Positions 9,049 through 17,570 of a DNA stretch of 64,000 bases are shown piece by piece (positions within the stretch are counted from its first letter, which is position 1; each line of letters opens with the position of its first letter). The stretch is from Paraflavitalea sp. CAU 1676 (lineage in GTDB: Bacteria > Bacteroidota > Bacteroidia > Chitinophagales > Chitinophagaceae): contig NZ_JARHUJ010000011.1 in assembly GCF_029223285.1 (NCBI RefSeq), positions 248,001 through 312,000 on the forward strand, given 5' to 3'. Under the pieces are notes generated by a model, which saw only the letters and a list, made by a program, of their open reading frames with translations, searched no databases and was not told the origin of the DNA. Position numbers and translations under genes: made by a program.

Positions 9049-10323
9049 ATGACGATCAAACAACTCTATTCAATATTCCAGCAATACCCTTCCGTTCAAA
9101 CCGATACCCGCAGCCTTAAGCAGGGAGATATTTTCTTTGCGCTGAAAGGCCCCAACTTCAACGCCAACCAGTTTGCCGAAAAAGCACTGGCAGCCGGCGC
9201 AGCCTATGCTGTGGTGGATGAAGCACCGGCCACGCCCAACGAACGTATCATCGTCGTGAGCGATACGCTCGACACCCTTCAACAATTGGCCAAACACCAT
9301 CGCCAGCAGTTCGATATCCCATTCATCGCCATTACGGGCAGCAACGGGAAAACCACCACAAAGGAACTCGTGCACGCGGTGTTGTCTACCAGGTTCAAAA
9401 CTTATACGACCTATGGCAACCTTAATAACCATATCGGTGTGCCGCTAACAATACTGCGTGTTCAGAAAGACGCGCAAATGGCGGTGATCGAAATGGGCGC
9501 CAATCACCAACAGGAAATTGCGTCCTATTGTGCCTACACCCTGCCTACGCATGGCATCATTACCAATGCGGGCAAGGCCCACCTGGAAGGATTTGGCGGC
9601 GTGGAAGGCGTACGCAAGGGCAAGGGCGAACTATACGATTACCTGCGTGCCAACAATGGTACCGCCTTTGTGATGTGGGATTATGATTACCTGCACACGA
9701 TGAGCCAGGGGCTACCTCATATCATCAAATATGGCACGGCCGATGCCGATGTTACCGGCCAGCTGGTGCAAAGCGAACCATTCCTTTCTGTCGCTATTAC
9801 CTCGGATAATGCCTTTACGATCCAAACCCAGCTGGTAGGCGCCTATAACCTGCCCAATGTTTTGGTGGCAGCTGCCATAGGGCGGCATTTCGGGGTGGAA
9901 GATCAATTCATCAAAAAGGCTATTGAACAGTATGCTCCTTCCAACAGCCGCTCACAATTGATGGAACGCGGCGATAACAAGATCATTCTCGATGCCTATA
10001 ATGCCAACCCCAGCAGTATGCGCGCCGCCATCGAAAACTTTGCCGGCATCAAAGCTGATCATAAGGTATTAATGCTGGGTGCGATGGCCGAATTGGGCCC
10101 CGAAAGCCTCGATGAGCACAAGCAGATCGTTGCTCTCCTACAGCAGTACCCATGGGATTCCGTGGTACTGGTGGGCGGCGACTTCCTGAAGATCGAACAC
10201 CCTTTCATCAGTAAGGAAAATGCCGTGCAGGCTGCTGAATGGTTCAGGCAACAGGATCTTCATCATACCTTCTTTTTGATCAAGGGATCGCGCAGCATGC
10301 AAATGGAGAAAGTGCTGGCTTAG
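9049..10323 (+). CDS. murF: UDP-N-acetylmuramoyl-tripeptide--D-alanyl-D-alanine ligase
   Basis: MurF, 424 residues, the cytoplasmic ATP-dependent ligase that adds D-Ala-D-Ala to UDP-MurNAc-tripeptide, the last soluble step of the peptidoglycan precursor. The N-terminal substrate domain has QTDTRSLKQGDIFFALKG; the ATP loop is TGSNGKTTTKE (about residues 96-106); the Mur-ligase signatures MAVIEMGANHQQEI, NAGKAHLEGFGG and the C-terminal ILDAYNANPSSMRAAIE are present. Length is slightly short but normal for Bacteroidota. It is a single gene here, away from the usual dcw cluster, and runs convergently into the CHAD gene with 13 bases between stops. Confidence 0.96.
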   Translation: MTIKQLYSIFQQYPSVQTDTRSLKQGDIFFALKGPNFNANQFAEKALAAGAAYAVVDEAPATPNERIIVVSDTLDTLQQLAKHHRQQFDIPFIAITGSNGKTTTKELVHAVLSTRFKTYTTYGNLNNHIGVPLTILRVQKDAQMAVIEMGANHQQEIASYCAYTLPTHGIITNAGKAHLEGFGGVEGVRKGKGELYDYLRANNGTAFVMWDYDYLHTMSQGLPHIIKYGTADADVTGQLVQSEPFLSVAITSDNAFTIQTQLVGAYNLPNVLVAAAIGRHFGVEDQFIKKAIEQYAPSNSRSQLMERGDNKIILDAYNANPSSMRAAIENFAGIKADHKVLMLGAMAELGPESLDEHKQIVALLQQYPWDSVVLVGGDFLKIEHPFISKENAVQAAEWFRQQDLHHTFFLIKGSRSMQMEKVLA

Positions 10324-10336
10324 GGATAAAGTGTGG

Positions 10337-11161
10337 TCAATATTGTTTTTCAAAATTAGAGATGAGGTGCAGCTGTTGCAATTGCTCCATGAGTTTTTGC
10401 ATGATCTGCTGCTTTTCGTTGATGAGGGCTGTACGCCAGCTCACCAGGTGTGCCTTTTCTTCTTCGGGCAAAGCGTGGAGGGTACTGTCCGACAAAAAGG
10501 ACAACGCGATACAGCGATCATTGAAATCGCCCAGCATGGAGGCTACTTCGTGTAATCGTTTTTCACTGCGCCAGGCCGTTACCGGAAATGATATACCCCA
10601 GTCGCTGTCGAAGATGCGAATGTTGAGGATAATATCTTTCAACTGCTTTCGGATAGCGTGCAGTTCCCTGTCTTTTTCCAGGGCCAGCAACATCACCTGC
10701 ACGGAAGCTATTTTGCGATGGATGAAACGGCGAACGATCTTATCATCGAGGTAGGATGGCAATGAGGTGGTCAGCTGATCAATGGCTTTATTCGCCTTTA
10801 GCTTTTCGATGGCTTTCACCAACAATTCCTTGGCGGTAAACAATCGCTGCTCCAGAGAAGAGGTATATTGATTTAACCGGACGCCTTCTGTCTCCTGCCT
10901 GGCCATTACCAGCGGTATGAATAATTGAAAGTCGCGCACCCTACCAGCGGTATGATACACTGATTTTATTTCCGGGGGAATGCCTATATCGCGGGCTTTC
11001 CTAGACTCTTTCAGCAAACGGGTAAATGCTCGGAGCTTTTTATACTCCAGCCGGAGATCATGCACCATTTCCACCTCGAAATGACCGGGCAATTGGTCGC
11101 CATAGCGTTTGATACGGCGTCCATGTTTCCTGATCACATCTGCCAGCAAGGCCCTTTTCAT
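10337..11161 (-). CDS. CHAD domain protein
   Basis: A 274-residue CHAD (conserved histidine alpha-helical domain) protein. CHAD domains bind inorganic polyphosphate through conserved His and basic residues; the N-terminal signature with EVEMVHDLRLEYKKLRAF is clear, and the remainder is helical and rich in Lys and Arg, including RRFIHRKIASVQ and LHEVASMLGDFNDRC. There is no fused CYTH triphosphatase domain, so it is a stand-alone form. It lies downstream of metZ on the same strand, separated by a repeat-bearing 144-base gap. Its job in this organism is not shown by the neighbourhood. Confidence 0.85.
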   Translation of the reverse strand: MKRALLADVIRKHGRRIKRYGDQLPGHFEVEMVHDLRLEYKKLRAFTRLLKESRKARDIGIPPEIKSVYHTAGRVRDFQLFIPLVMARQETEGVRLNQYTSSLEQRLFTAKELLVKAIEKLKANKAIDQLTTSLPSYLDDKIVRRFIHRKIASVQVMLLALEKDRELHAIRKQLKDIILNIRIFDSDWGISFPVTAWRSEKRLHEVASMLGDFNDRCIALSFLSDSTLHALPEEEKAHLVSWRTALINEKQQIMQKLMEQLQQLHLISNFEKQY

Positions 11162-11197
11162 ACTGCAAGTTTGTACATAAGGTACGAAATTTACAGC

Positions 11198-11310
11198 AGT
11201 TGGCCTTCTTAGCCGTGGATAGACTACGATCTCCTAACGGCAACGAGTTGCCCTCCTTAGGCGTAGATAGGCCAGGATCCGGGAACGCTGATCAGTTGGC
11301 CTCTTTTAGC
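11198..11310. repeat. Imperfect 48-base tandem repeat between metZ and the CHAD gene
   Basis: Units begin AGTTGGCCTTCTTAG at 11198, AGTTGCCCTCCTTAG at 11246 and AGTTGGCCTCTTTTAG at 11294, exactly 48 bases apart. The first two agree at about two thirds of positions by eye; the third is partial and runs into the metZ stop codon. There is no matching reading frame. The function is unknown. Confidence 0.6.
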
Positions 11311-12478
11311 ATTTATCGAGTGCCTGCAATATATCGTTGATGATATCGTCGGCATGTTCCAGACCGGTAGATATGCGTATCAATCCGGGCGTGATGTTCA
11401 CGGCGAGTCTTTCTTCTTCTGAGAGCTTGGCATGGGTAGTACTGGCCGGATGCGATGCGATACTGCGTGTATCGCCCAGGTTGGCCGTGAGCGACAACAT
11501 CTGCAGGCTGTCGAGGAATTTGCGTCCGCTGGCCAATCCACCTTTCAGTTCAAAACAAACGATACCACCGCCGTTCTTCATTTGTTTCAAGGCAATGGTA
11601 TGTTGCGGATGGCTCTTTAGGAAAGGATATTTGGTCCAGGATACTTTGGGGTGATTTTCGATGGCTTGTGCCAGCTTCAAGGCGTTGGTGGCATGGCGCT
11701 CCATGCGTACATCGAGCGTTTCAAGGCTTTTGCTGAGCAGCCAGGCATTGAAAGCAGAAAGCGATGGCCCCGTGCTACGGCAAAACAGGTAGACGTCTTT
11801 GATGAGGTCGGGCCGGCCCACTATTACGCCACCCAGTACCCTACCCTGTCCGTCGATCCACTTGGTAGCAGAATGCACCACGAGGTCGGCTCCCAGGTCA
11901 ATGGGACGCTGACCGATCGGTGTAGCGAAGCAGTTGTCTACATTCAGGATGAGGTTGTGCTTTTTGGCAATCGCCGACACCATTTGCAGGTCGATGATAT
12001 CGAGTCCCGGATTGGTAGGGGTTTCGATATAGATCATCTTCGTATTGGGACGAATGGCGGCTTCCCAGGCAGCAGCATCGGACGATGCGCTGACATAAGA
12101 AGATTCGATGCCATACTTGGGCAGAAATTTCGTGATCACGGTATGGGTGCTGCCGAAGATGGCATTGCAGGAAAGCAAATGATCACCTTTCTTCATCAAG
12201 GCCATAAAAGAGGCGAAGATGGCGCTCATTCCAGATGCAGTGGCATATCCTGCTTCAGCCCCTTCGAGGGCACAGATCTTATCTGTAAACTCTTTTACGT
12301 TGGGATTGGTAAAGCGGCTGTAAATATTATCATCCGTTTCATCCGCGAAAGCGGCGCGCATTTCTTCGGCCGAGTCGAAACAAAAGCTACTGGTTAAGAA
12401 TAACGGCGTGGAATGCTCCATTTCGGGCGTACGGTCGGTTTGCGTACGGATCGCTTTCGTGATGGGATGTTGTGACAT
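11306..12478 (-). CDS. metZ: O-acetyl/O-succinylhomoserine sulfhydrylase (trans-sulfuration PLP enzyme)
   Basis: A 390-residue Cys/Met-metabolism PLP enzyme. With homoserine O-acetyltransferase nearby, it most likely condenses the activated homoserine with sulfide to give homocysteine. The family marks are [20 protein letters not shown], the NVDNCFATP segment and the PLP lysine in [17 protein letters not shown] (Lys206). Cystathionine gamma-synthase and gamma-lyase have the same fold; the choice of MetZ rests on the QGRVLGG form and on the adjacent sulfide-making genes, so the exact substrate (acetyl or succinyl ester) is inferred. It precedes the CHAD gene on the same strand. Confidence 0.85.
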   Translation of the reverse strand: MSQHPITKAIRTQTDRTPEMEHSTPLFLTSSFCFDSAEEMRAAFADETDDNIYSRFTNPNVKEFTDKICALEGAEAGYATASGMSAIFASFMALMKKGDHLLSCNAIFGSTHTVITKFLPKYGIESSYVSASSDAAAWEAAIRPNTKMIYIETPTNPGLDIIDLQMVSAIAKKHNLILNVDNCFATPIGQRPIDLGADLVVHSATKWIDGQGRVLGGVIVGRPDLIKDVYLFCRSTGPSLSAFNAWLLSKSLETLDVRMERHATNALKLAQAIENHPKVSWTKYPFLKSHPQHTIALKQMKNGGGIVCFELKGGLASGRKFLDSLQMLSLTANLGDTRSIASHPASTTHAKLSEEERLAVNITPGLIRISTGLEHADDIINDILQALDKC

Positions 12479-12648
12479 GATAAAGATTACAAGTTGACCC
12501 GAACATGGTTCGGATGTGAATACGGTAAATTATTATTTCTTGTTGAGCGGCAGCCTGCCGGAAACCGGGTTTGCCGGTTGGGTGGCTAATTGCCAACGGG
12601 TAAATTTTATGACCTTGTTGTGTGCCCTGGCGCGGTCGGTCACTTCGC

Positions 12649-13086
12649 TTATTGGGCGGCCGCCTGCTGGTTCACCTTTACTTCCCACTTCAGGTTACCA
12701 CCTGCGCGACGCATGGTTTCGGCTACGGAGCAGTATTTATCCATGGAAAGCTGACAGGCTTTGCGGGCCTTATCGGGGTCTATATCGCCAGTGAGTTCAA
12801 AAACGATGGTCACATCCTGCCAGATGGAGGGCTCTTTTCCGGGCTCCCGCAGGCCTTCGATCTTCATGGTAAAGGTGTCGATCGTTTGCTTCTGCTTTTT
12901 GAGGATAGACACGATATCGATGCCACTGCAACTGCCTAACCCCATGAGTAGCAATTGCATAGGACGTACCCCAAAGTTTGTACCACCCGATTCCGGGCTA
13001 CTGTCCGTATGTACAACATGGCCGTAAGCGTCTTTTGCAGCAAATCCGTAATCTCCCGAAACCCTTTCTAGCTCAATTTTGATCAT
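12649..13086 (-). CDS. OsmC family peroxiredoxin-like protein
   Basis: A 145-residue OsmC/Ohr-family protein. These dimeric proteins reduce organic hydroperoxides or act on other small thiols using two cysteines. Both are present: LMGLGSCSGIDIVS and MDKYCSVAETMRRAGG, the second with the following Arg typical of the family. It resembles the YhfA-like OsmC branch more than Ohr. It lies between metZ and divergent metX, 70 bases from the latter, which suggests a link to sulfur amino acid metabolism, but that is context only. Confidence 0.85.
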   Translation of the reverse strand: MIKIELERVSGDYGFAAKDAYGHVVHTDSSPESGGTNFGVRPMQLLLMGLGSCSGIDIVSILKKQKQTIDTFTMKIEGLREPGKEPSIWQDVTIVFELTGDIDPDKARKACQLSMDKYCSVAETMRRAGGNLKWEVKVNQQAAAQ

Positions 13087-13156
13087 GGCAAAGATTTTTG
13101 CAAATGTAATTCATGCAGGCATTTACTTTGCACCCTGAATTTAGCTAATCGGTAGA

Positions 13157-14167
13157 ATGAAGTATTTCCATTATCATCAGCCCTTTCCCCTGGAAAACGG
13201 CGCGTCATTACCAGAACTCACGATTGCCTATCATACCTACGGCACCCTGCGGGCTGATAGTAAAGTAGTGTGGATCTGCCACGCCCTGACGGCCAATTCC
13301 GACGTTGCCGACTGGTGGAAAGGGGTCGTTGGGCAGGATTATGTTGTAAACCCCGACCAGTATTTTATTGTTTGTGCGAACATCCTGGGTTCTTGTTATG
13401 GCACTACGGGCCCGCTCAGCAATAACCCCACAACGGGACAGCCTTACTATCATCAGTTTCCCCTCATTACCATCCGCGACATGGTGCAGGCGCACATCCT
13501 GCTTCGCCGCCATCTTGGTATTGAACGCATCTACCTGCTCATGGGCGGCAGTATGGGCGGATACCAGGCCATGGAATGGTGCATCCAGGAAAACAGCCTC
13601 ATAGACCGGTTGTTCCTGTTAGCCACCTCACCTACCGAGAGCGCCTGGGGCATCGCTATTCACGCCACACAGCGGCTGGCCATCGAGGCCGACAGTACCT
13701 GGCAGGAGAACGCTCCCTATGCCGGCAGCAAAGGATTAAAAGCTGCCCGGGCAGTAGGTATGCTGACCTATCGCAACTACGGCATCATGGTGCAAAAGCA
13801 AACGGACCCCGACGGTGAAAAACTCGATGCCTACCGGGCCGCTTCTTACATCAATTATCAGGGCGACAAACTGGTAAAACGCTTCAATGCTTTCAGCTAC
13901 TGGACGCTTACCAAGGCTATGGACACCCATAACCTGGGCCGCGGGCGCGGCGGCCATGTAGATGCCTTGTTACAAACGATCCGGCAGCAAACCCTCATCA
14001 TCGGCATCAGCAGCGACATCCTTTGTCCGCTCATCGAGCAGCGGCATATCCAGGCTCAGTTGCCGAATGCTACCCTGGTAGAGATCGACTCTGCCTATGG
14101 CCACGATGGATTTATGGTAGAGGGAGAAAAGATCTCTCAATGTTTACAGAACTGGCTGGGGAATTAA
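13157..14167 (+). CDS. metX: Homoserine O-acetyltransferase
   Basis: MetX, 336 residues, an alpha/beta-hydrolase-fold enzyme that activates homoserine with acetyl-CoA for methionine synthesis. The nucleophile is in LLMGGSMGGYQAMEW (Ser132), and the catalytic His in YGHDGF (His316); the family motifs VWICHALTANSDVADWW and NILGSCYGTTGP are present. Some relatives use succinyl-CoA or act on serine; sequence alone does not decide this. It faces away from the OsmC-like gene and metZ, and is followed by a hairpin shared with the TonB receptor gene. Confidence 0.9.
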   Translation: MKYFHYHQPFPLENGASLPELTIAYHTYGTLRADSKVVWICHALTANSDVADWWKGVVGQDYVVNPDQYFIVCANILGSCYGTTGPLSNNPTTGQPYYHQFPLITIRDMVQAHILLRRHLGIERIYLLMGGSMGGYQAMEWCIQENSLIDRLFLLATSPTESAWGIAIHATQRLAIEADSTWQENAPYAGSKGLKAARAVGMLTYRNYGIMVQKQTDPDGEKLDAYRAASYINYQGDKLVKRFNAFSYWTLTKAMDTHNLGRGRGGHVDALLQTIRQQTLIIGISSDILCPLIEQRHIQAQLPNATLVEIDSAYGHDGFMVEGEKISQCLQNWLGN

Positions 14168-14260
14168 TAGCCTGCTACTCCTAAAACCAGGATAGTAATC
14201 ATGTTACTTCAGGTGGCCCCGCCAACACCAACACATCGATCATCTCAACTCAAAATAAGA

Positions 14261-14297
14261 AAGGCCTTGCTTGGGTATCACTACCTCGCAAGGCCTT
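14261..14297. terminator. Bidirectional terminator between metX and the TonB receptor
   Basis: Perfect ten-base arms AAGGCCTTGC and GCAAGGCCTT enclose a 17-base loop between two convergent genes. The minus-strand exit has a T-rich tract, so it serves the receptor gene best. Confidence 0.8.
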
Positions 14298-14315
14298 TTC
14301 CATTCATCAGAAAGA

Positions 14316-17246
14316 TCATTTCAGCAAGCCATCAACCGTAATGGCCACATAGTACAAGCCACCGATAGAAGGACCGCCGGCGTATTGCAGATAACGATTG
14401 TTCAACAGATCGGTACCTCCAGCTTTAATAGAGCTCTTCAAAGCAGGCAGGCGGAAGGTAACTTGTGCATCGATGGTTTGGTAGGCAGCTACCCGGCCGG
14501 TAACCAGTGGGCTCTCCCACAGGAAGGCATCCTGCCATCTCCAGGTTACGTTGAAGCCGATATTGGGTGTAACAGCGCGGTTACCAAAGGAGAGGTTACT
14601 CGTCCAACGGGGCGTATTGAAGCCGGTCACAAACAGGTCGGCCGTTTCATTGCCTTTAATATCATTGTAGTTCAAGTTGCCAGACACCGCGAAAGTTTTG
14701 AAGAAATTGTAAGTAATGCCCAGCGATGAACCATACGTAGTGTATTTATTCTTTGCGTTCGTATACACGCGGTAACGATCCTGTCCTTTGCTGGCAGCGT
14801 TGCCGTTGCTGGCAGTAGTGGCATCGCGGTTGCGATCGACCATGGCGATCACGGCCGCATCGCTGCCCACTGTTTCACCCTTGGGTACATACACCTGTAC
14901 CTGGCCCAGGAAGCCATCATATACGTTGGCATAAGCATCTACATCGATGAGGAGCTTGTTGCCAAACAGCACACTCTTGTATCCTACCTCAAAAGAGTTG
15001 ATGCCTTCGGGACGGCCATCGGGCAGCCTGGCTACTTCGAGCAGGTTCCGGTTGGCCAGTGCTGCCGCATCGGAGTTTCCAGCAGCTTTAACCGCAGCAT
15101 TGAAAGCGGCTACGGAAGGCTGTGTATAGCTGTTCTCGCGGAAGCCCAACCCCTCGTTGATGATAGGCAATATGCCTACGCGTTTTACACGGCCATTGTT
15201 CACATAAGAAAGTGCTTCGAACAAGGCAGGGAACCGGTATCCTTGCTGGAAGGTAGCCCTAAAGTTGTGGCGCTCCTTGAATGTATATACTGCAGCGATA
15301 CGGGGGGTAAACTTGGGATCGAACTCGGGGTTGTAGTCGGAACGCAGCGAGGCAAACAACTTCAGCTTTTCATTGAAGAAGGTTTTGGTGACCTGCGCAA
15401 AGCCGCCAAATTTCTTGTAATAGGTATTATCGCCATATCCTCCGTTCTTATCGGGCAGGTTGCGCTGATCGATAGGGCGGCTGAAATCGACGAAGTTGTT
15501 ACCATCAGGGATCAGTTCGTACACGCGGGCATCGGCACCGATGAGGAGGTTGAATGCTTTGGTGTATTTGGTAAGATCCCATTGTCCTTCTACATGGTAC
15601 ACATTGCTTTTCTGGATCAGGGCAGCACCACCGGTAGCAGGAGCATCAGGAATCAGGGACGATTTGATATCCCAGTTATTGATCCTGATAATAGAATCTT
15701 TTACCCTTGCGAAACGTTCGGTACCGGGTTCTGCCCGGCTCGCATCCGCCTTCTGCCGGGCGAATGCAGTAGCAGCAGCCAGGTTGGCAGCAGTAAGCTT
15801 GCCGCCATTCGCAGTTGCATAAGCGTTCAGGGCGTCTTTGTACTTGGTGCCCCAGGCAGATCCGCTGCCGCCGGTATACAAGTCCATATTATCGGCCAAC
15901 GGTTTTACGTTGTAAGAATCGCCGGTACGTTCCTTGATCATGTAAGCCTTAATGTTGTAGTTGATGCCTTTCAGTTCGAGGTGATGGTTTTGCACCACTA
16001 CATTGTCGAGCTTCACTTTATTCCCACGCTGAAACACCCCATCCATTTTACCAACCCTGTACGAATAAGACAGGAGTGTATTGGTATTTAAACGATAGTG
16101 TAATGCGAGGTCTACTTTCAGGTTGTCTACTTTGGGATCAACGAGGTCTTTTTCCCAATAACCGGTGCGCGCAACAGTAAGGGTACGGTTGGGTACATCG
16201 TCGATGGTGAGTCCGGTTACGGAAACGGTGTTACTCAGCTGCAGGGCATCGTCGCCGTATTTATTCCAGCCATCGAAAGCAATGTTGTTGGCGCCGTTGA
16301 GAGAAGGGTATGCCGGGTTGGCTGAGTTCTTACTATTGGGATTTTGATCAAGCCTGGTATCGGAGATCCAATCAACACCCTGCAGGTAGCTGGCATTGAC
16401 CTTGAAGGCAAACTTGTTACCGAATGCTTTGGCATAGCGGATAGCGGTTTCGGTAAGTATACCTGCGTCATGATCGCGGTTGTCGACATGGTTTACCCCC
16501 GTCTTTTGGTAGAAGCTCAATCCCTGGTTGGTAAAGGGATCTTTGGTGATGAGATTGGCCATGCCGTTGATGGCATTCATACCATAGAGGGCGGAGGCGG
16601 CACCGGGTGTGATCTCCACGCTTTGAATATCCAGTTCGGTGGGCCCGATGGCATTACCCAGCGGCACACCCAGTGTTGCGGCCTGCATATCTACCCCATC
16701 CACCAGTTGCATAAAACGGAAGTTGTTGGGAATGTTGAAGCCACGGGTGTTGGGCACTTTGAAAGTAAGGCTCGAGGTGGTCATCTGTACGCCTTTTATA
16801 TTCTCCAAGGCATCATAGAAACTGGGAGCGGCAGTTTGTCTGATGGCCCGGATATCGAGTTTATCGATGGCTACGGGCGATTTCAGGATGTTCTCAGGAA
16901 CCCGGGAAGCGGTAACTACCACCTCATTGCCGATATAGGTTTGGGTGGCCAGGGCGATCTGCAGGTTAGAGCCAAGGCTCTTTACCTCCAGTTCCTGTTC
17001 TTTAAATCCAATGGAAGAGAATACGAGCGTAAAAGGAGGTTTGGCCTTGGTACGGAGGGTAAATTCACCGGCGCGGTTGGTGATGGTTCCCTGAACGGTT
17101 CCTTTTATCTGGATACTAACGTCGGATAGGGGTTCGTGTTTGTCCTGATCGGTAACGCGGCCTGTTACTTCAATCAGGCTTACTTCCTGGGCATTCACCC
17201 TTGCCAGGCTAAGGAGGGTTACCAGCAGCAAATAAATGGGCTTCAT
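14316..17246 (-). CDS. TonB-dependent outer membrane receptor in the sulfur cluster
   Basis: A 976-residue TonB-dependent receptor. After a signal peptide (MKPIYLLLVTLLSLARVNAQ) come a carboxypeptidase-D-like regulatory repeat (EVTGRVTDQDKHEPLSDVSI and so on), the TonB box/plug region (EVVVTASRVPENILKSPVAID, GVQMTTSS, LVDGVDMQAATLG, VEITPGAASALYGMNAING) and a 22-strand-type barrel ending in a short strand. It has no SusD partner next to it, so it is not a SusC-type glycan importer. The substrate cannot be read from sequence; its place after the cys operon and two palindromes upstream suggest uptake of a sulfur compound or a metal-bound form. Confidence 0.88.
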   Translation of the reverse strand: MKPIYLLLVTLLSLARVNAQEVSLIEVTGRVTDQDKHEPLSDVSIQIKGTVQGTITNRAGEFTLRTKAKPPFTLVFSSIGFKEQELEVKSLGSNLQIALATQTYIGNEVVVTASRVPENILKSPVAIDKLDIRAIRQTAAPSFYDALENIKGVQMTTSSLTFKVPNTRGFNIPNNFRFMQLVDGVDMQAATLGVPLGNAIGPTELDIQSVEITPGAASALYGMNAINGMANLITKDPFTNQGLSFYQKTGVNHVDNRDHDAGILTETAIRYAKAFGNKFAFKVNASYLQGVDWISDTRLDQNPNSKNSANPAYPSLNGANNIAFDGWNKYGDDALQLSNTVSVTGLTIDDVPNRTLTVARTGYWEKDLVDPKVDNLKVDLALHYRLNTNTLLSYSYRVGKMDGVFQRGNKVKLDNVVVQNHHLELKGINYNIKAYMIKERTGDSYNVKPLADNMDLYTGGSGSAWGTKYKDALNAYATANGGKLTAANLAAATAFARQKADASRAEPGTERFARVKDSIIRINNWDIKSSLIPDAPATGGAALIQKSNVYHVEGQWDLTKYTKAFNLLIGADARVYELIPDGNNFVDFSRPIDQRNLPDKNGGYGDNTYYKKFGGFAQVTKTFFNEKLKLFASLRSDYNPEFDPKFTPRIAAVYTFKERHNFRATFQQGYRFPALFEALSYVNNGRVKRVGILPIINEGLGFRENSYTQPSVAAFNAAVKAAGNSDAAALANRNLLEVARLPDGRPEGINSFEVGYKSVLFGNKLLIDVDAYANVYDGFLGQVQVYVPKGETVGSDAAVIAMVDRNRDATTASNGNAASKGQDRYRVYTNAKNKYTTYGSSLGITYNFFKTFAVSGNLNYNDIKGNETADLFVTGFNTPRWTSNLSFGNRAVTPNIGFNVTWRWQDAFLWESPLVTGRVAAYQTIDAQVTFRLPALKSSIKAGGTDLLNNRYLQYAGGPSIGGLYYVAITVDGLLK

Positions 17247-17270
17247 ACTGTCGTTGATGTTTGTCGGTTA

Positions 17271-17293
17271 AAGTCTATTTTATTAGTAGACTT
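17271..17293. promoter_or_regulatory. Candidate sulfur-regulon operator, site 1
   Basis: AAGTCTA-N9-TAGACTT, with perfect seven-base arms, 25 bases before the TonB receptor ATG. The same TCTA-N9-TAGA layout recurs at 17502, 23397 and 26722. The binding protein is not identifiable from this window. Confidence 0.6.
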
Positions 17294-17501
17294 ATTAGGT
17301 CTTAAAAATCCCGGATTTATCGATAAGTTCCGGGAGTATTGAGTAGTTGATCGTTTTGTTTGAGTGAACTTGCTCGGTTTCTGTTTGTTTCAACAACAAC
17401 AGCGGCTTAGTGTGGAGATGGGTGCCAGGTAGTAATATGGCTGTATATGGGTGTACTGGTATTGCATCATGGCGCTAAATTAATAGTTATTTTGGATATA
17501 C

Positions 17502-17522
17502 AGTCTATTCTTTTACTAGACT
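17502..17522. promoter_or_regulatory. Candidate sulfur-regulon operator, site 2
   Basis: AGTCTA-N9-TAGACT, perfect six-base arms, between the terminator of the cys run and the TonB receptor, 230 bases from site 1 centre to centre. It probably marks the receptor's own promoter region. Confidence 0.6.
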
Positions 17523-17535
17523 ATTAAAATATTTT

Positions 17536-17566
17536 AAAGCCCGGTCAGGTTATGCTGCCGGGCTTT
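17536..17566 (-). terminator. Terminator of the cys operon
   Basis: Arms AAAGCCCGG and CCGGGCTTT around a 13-base loop, just after the stop of the fusion permease, followed on the minus strand by a T/A-rich tract. Confidence 0.75.
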
Positions 17567-17570
17567 CTAC

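Larger units (their letters stand above)
17247..17570. other. Regulatory stretch upstream of the TonB receptor
   Basis: A 324-base gene-free interval. It holds the hairpin ending the cys run at its right end, then a distal palindrome, about 200 bases without clear signals, and a proximal palindrome 25 bases before the receptor ATG. A weak TAATTTAG element lies near 17474-17481 on the minus strand. No credible ORF is seen. Confidence 0.7.

Noticed and set aside
13087-13156. SAM riboswitch before metX
   Set aside because: The gap of 70 bases is too short and shows none of the conserved aptamer segments.
15243-16091. Plus-strand frame of 282 codons inside the TonB receptor
   Set aside because: Antisense shadow; the receptor reads through with all plug and barrel features.
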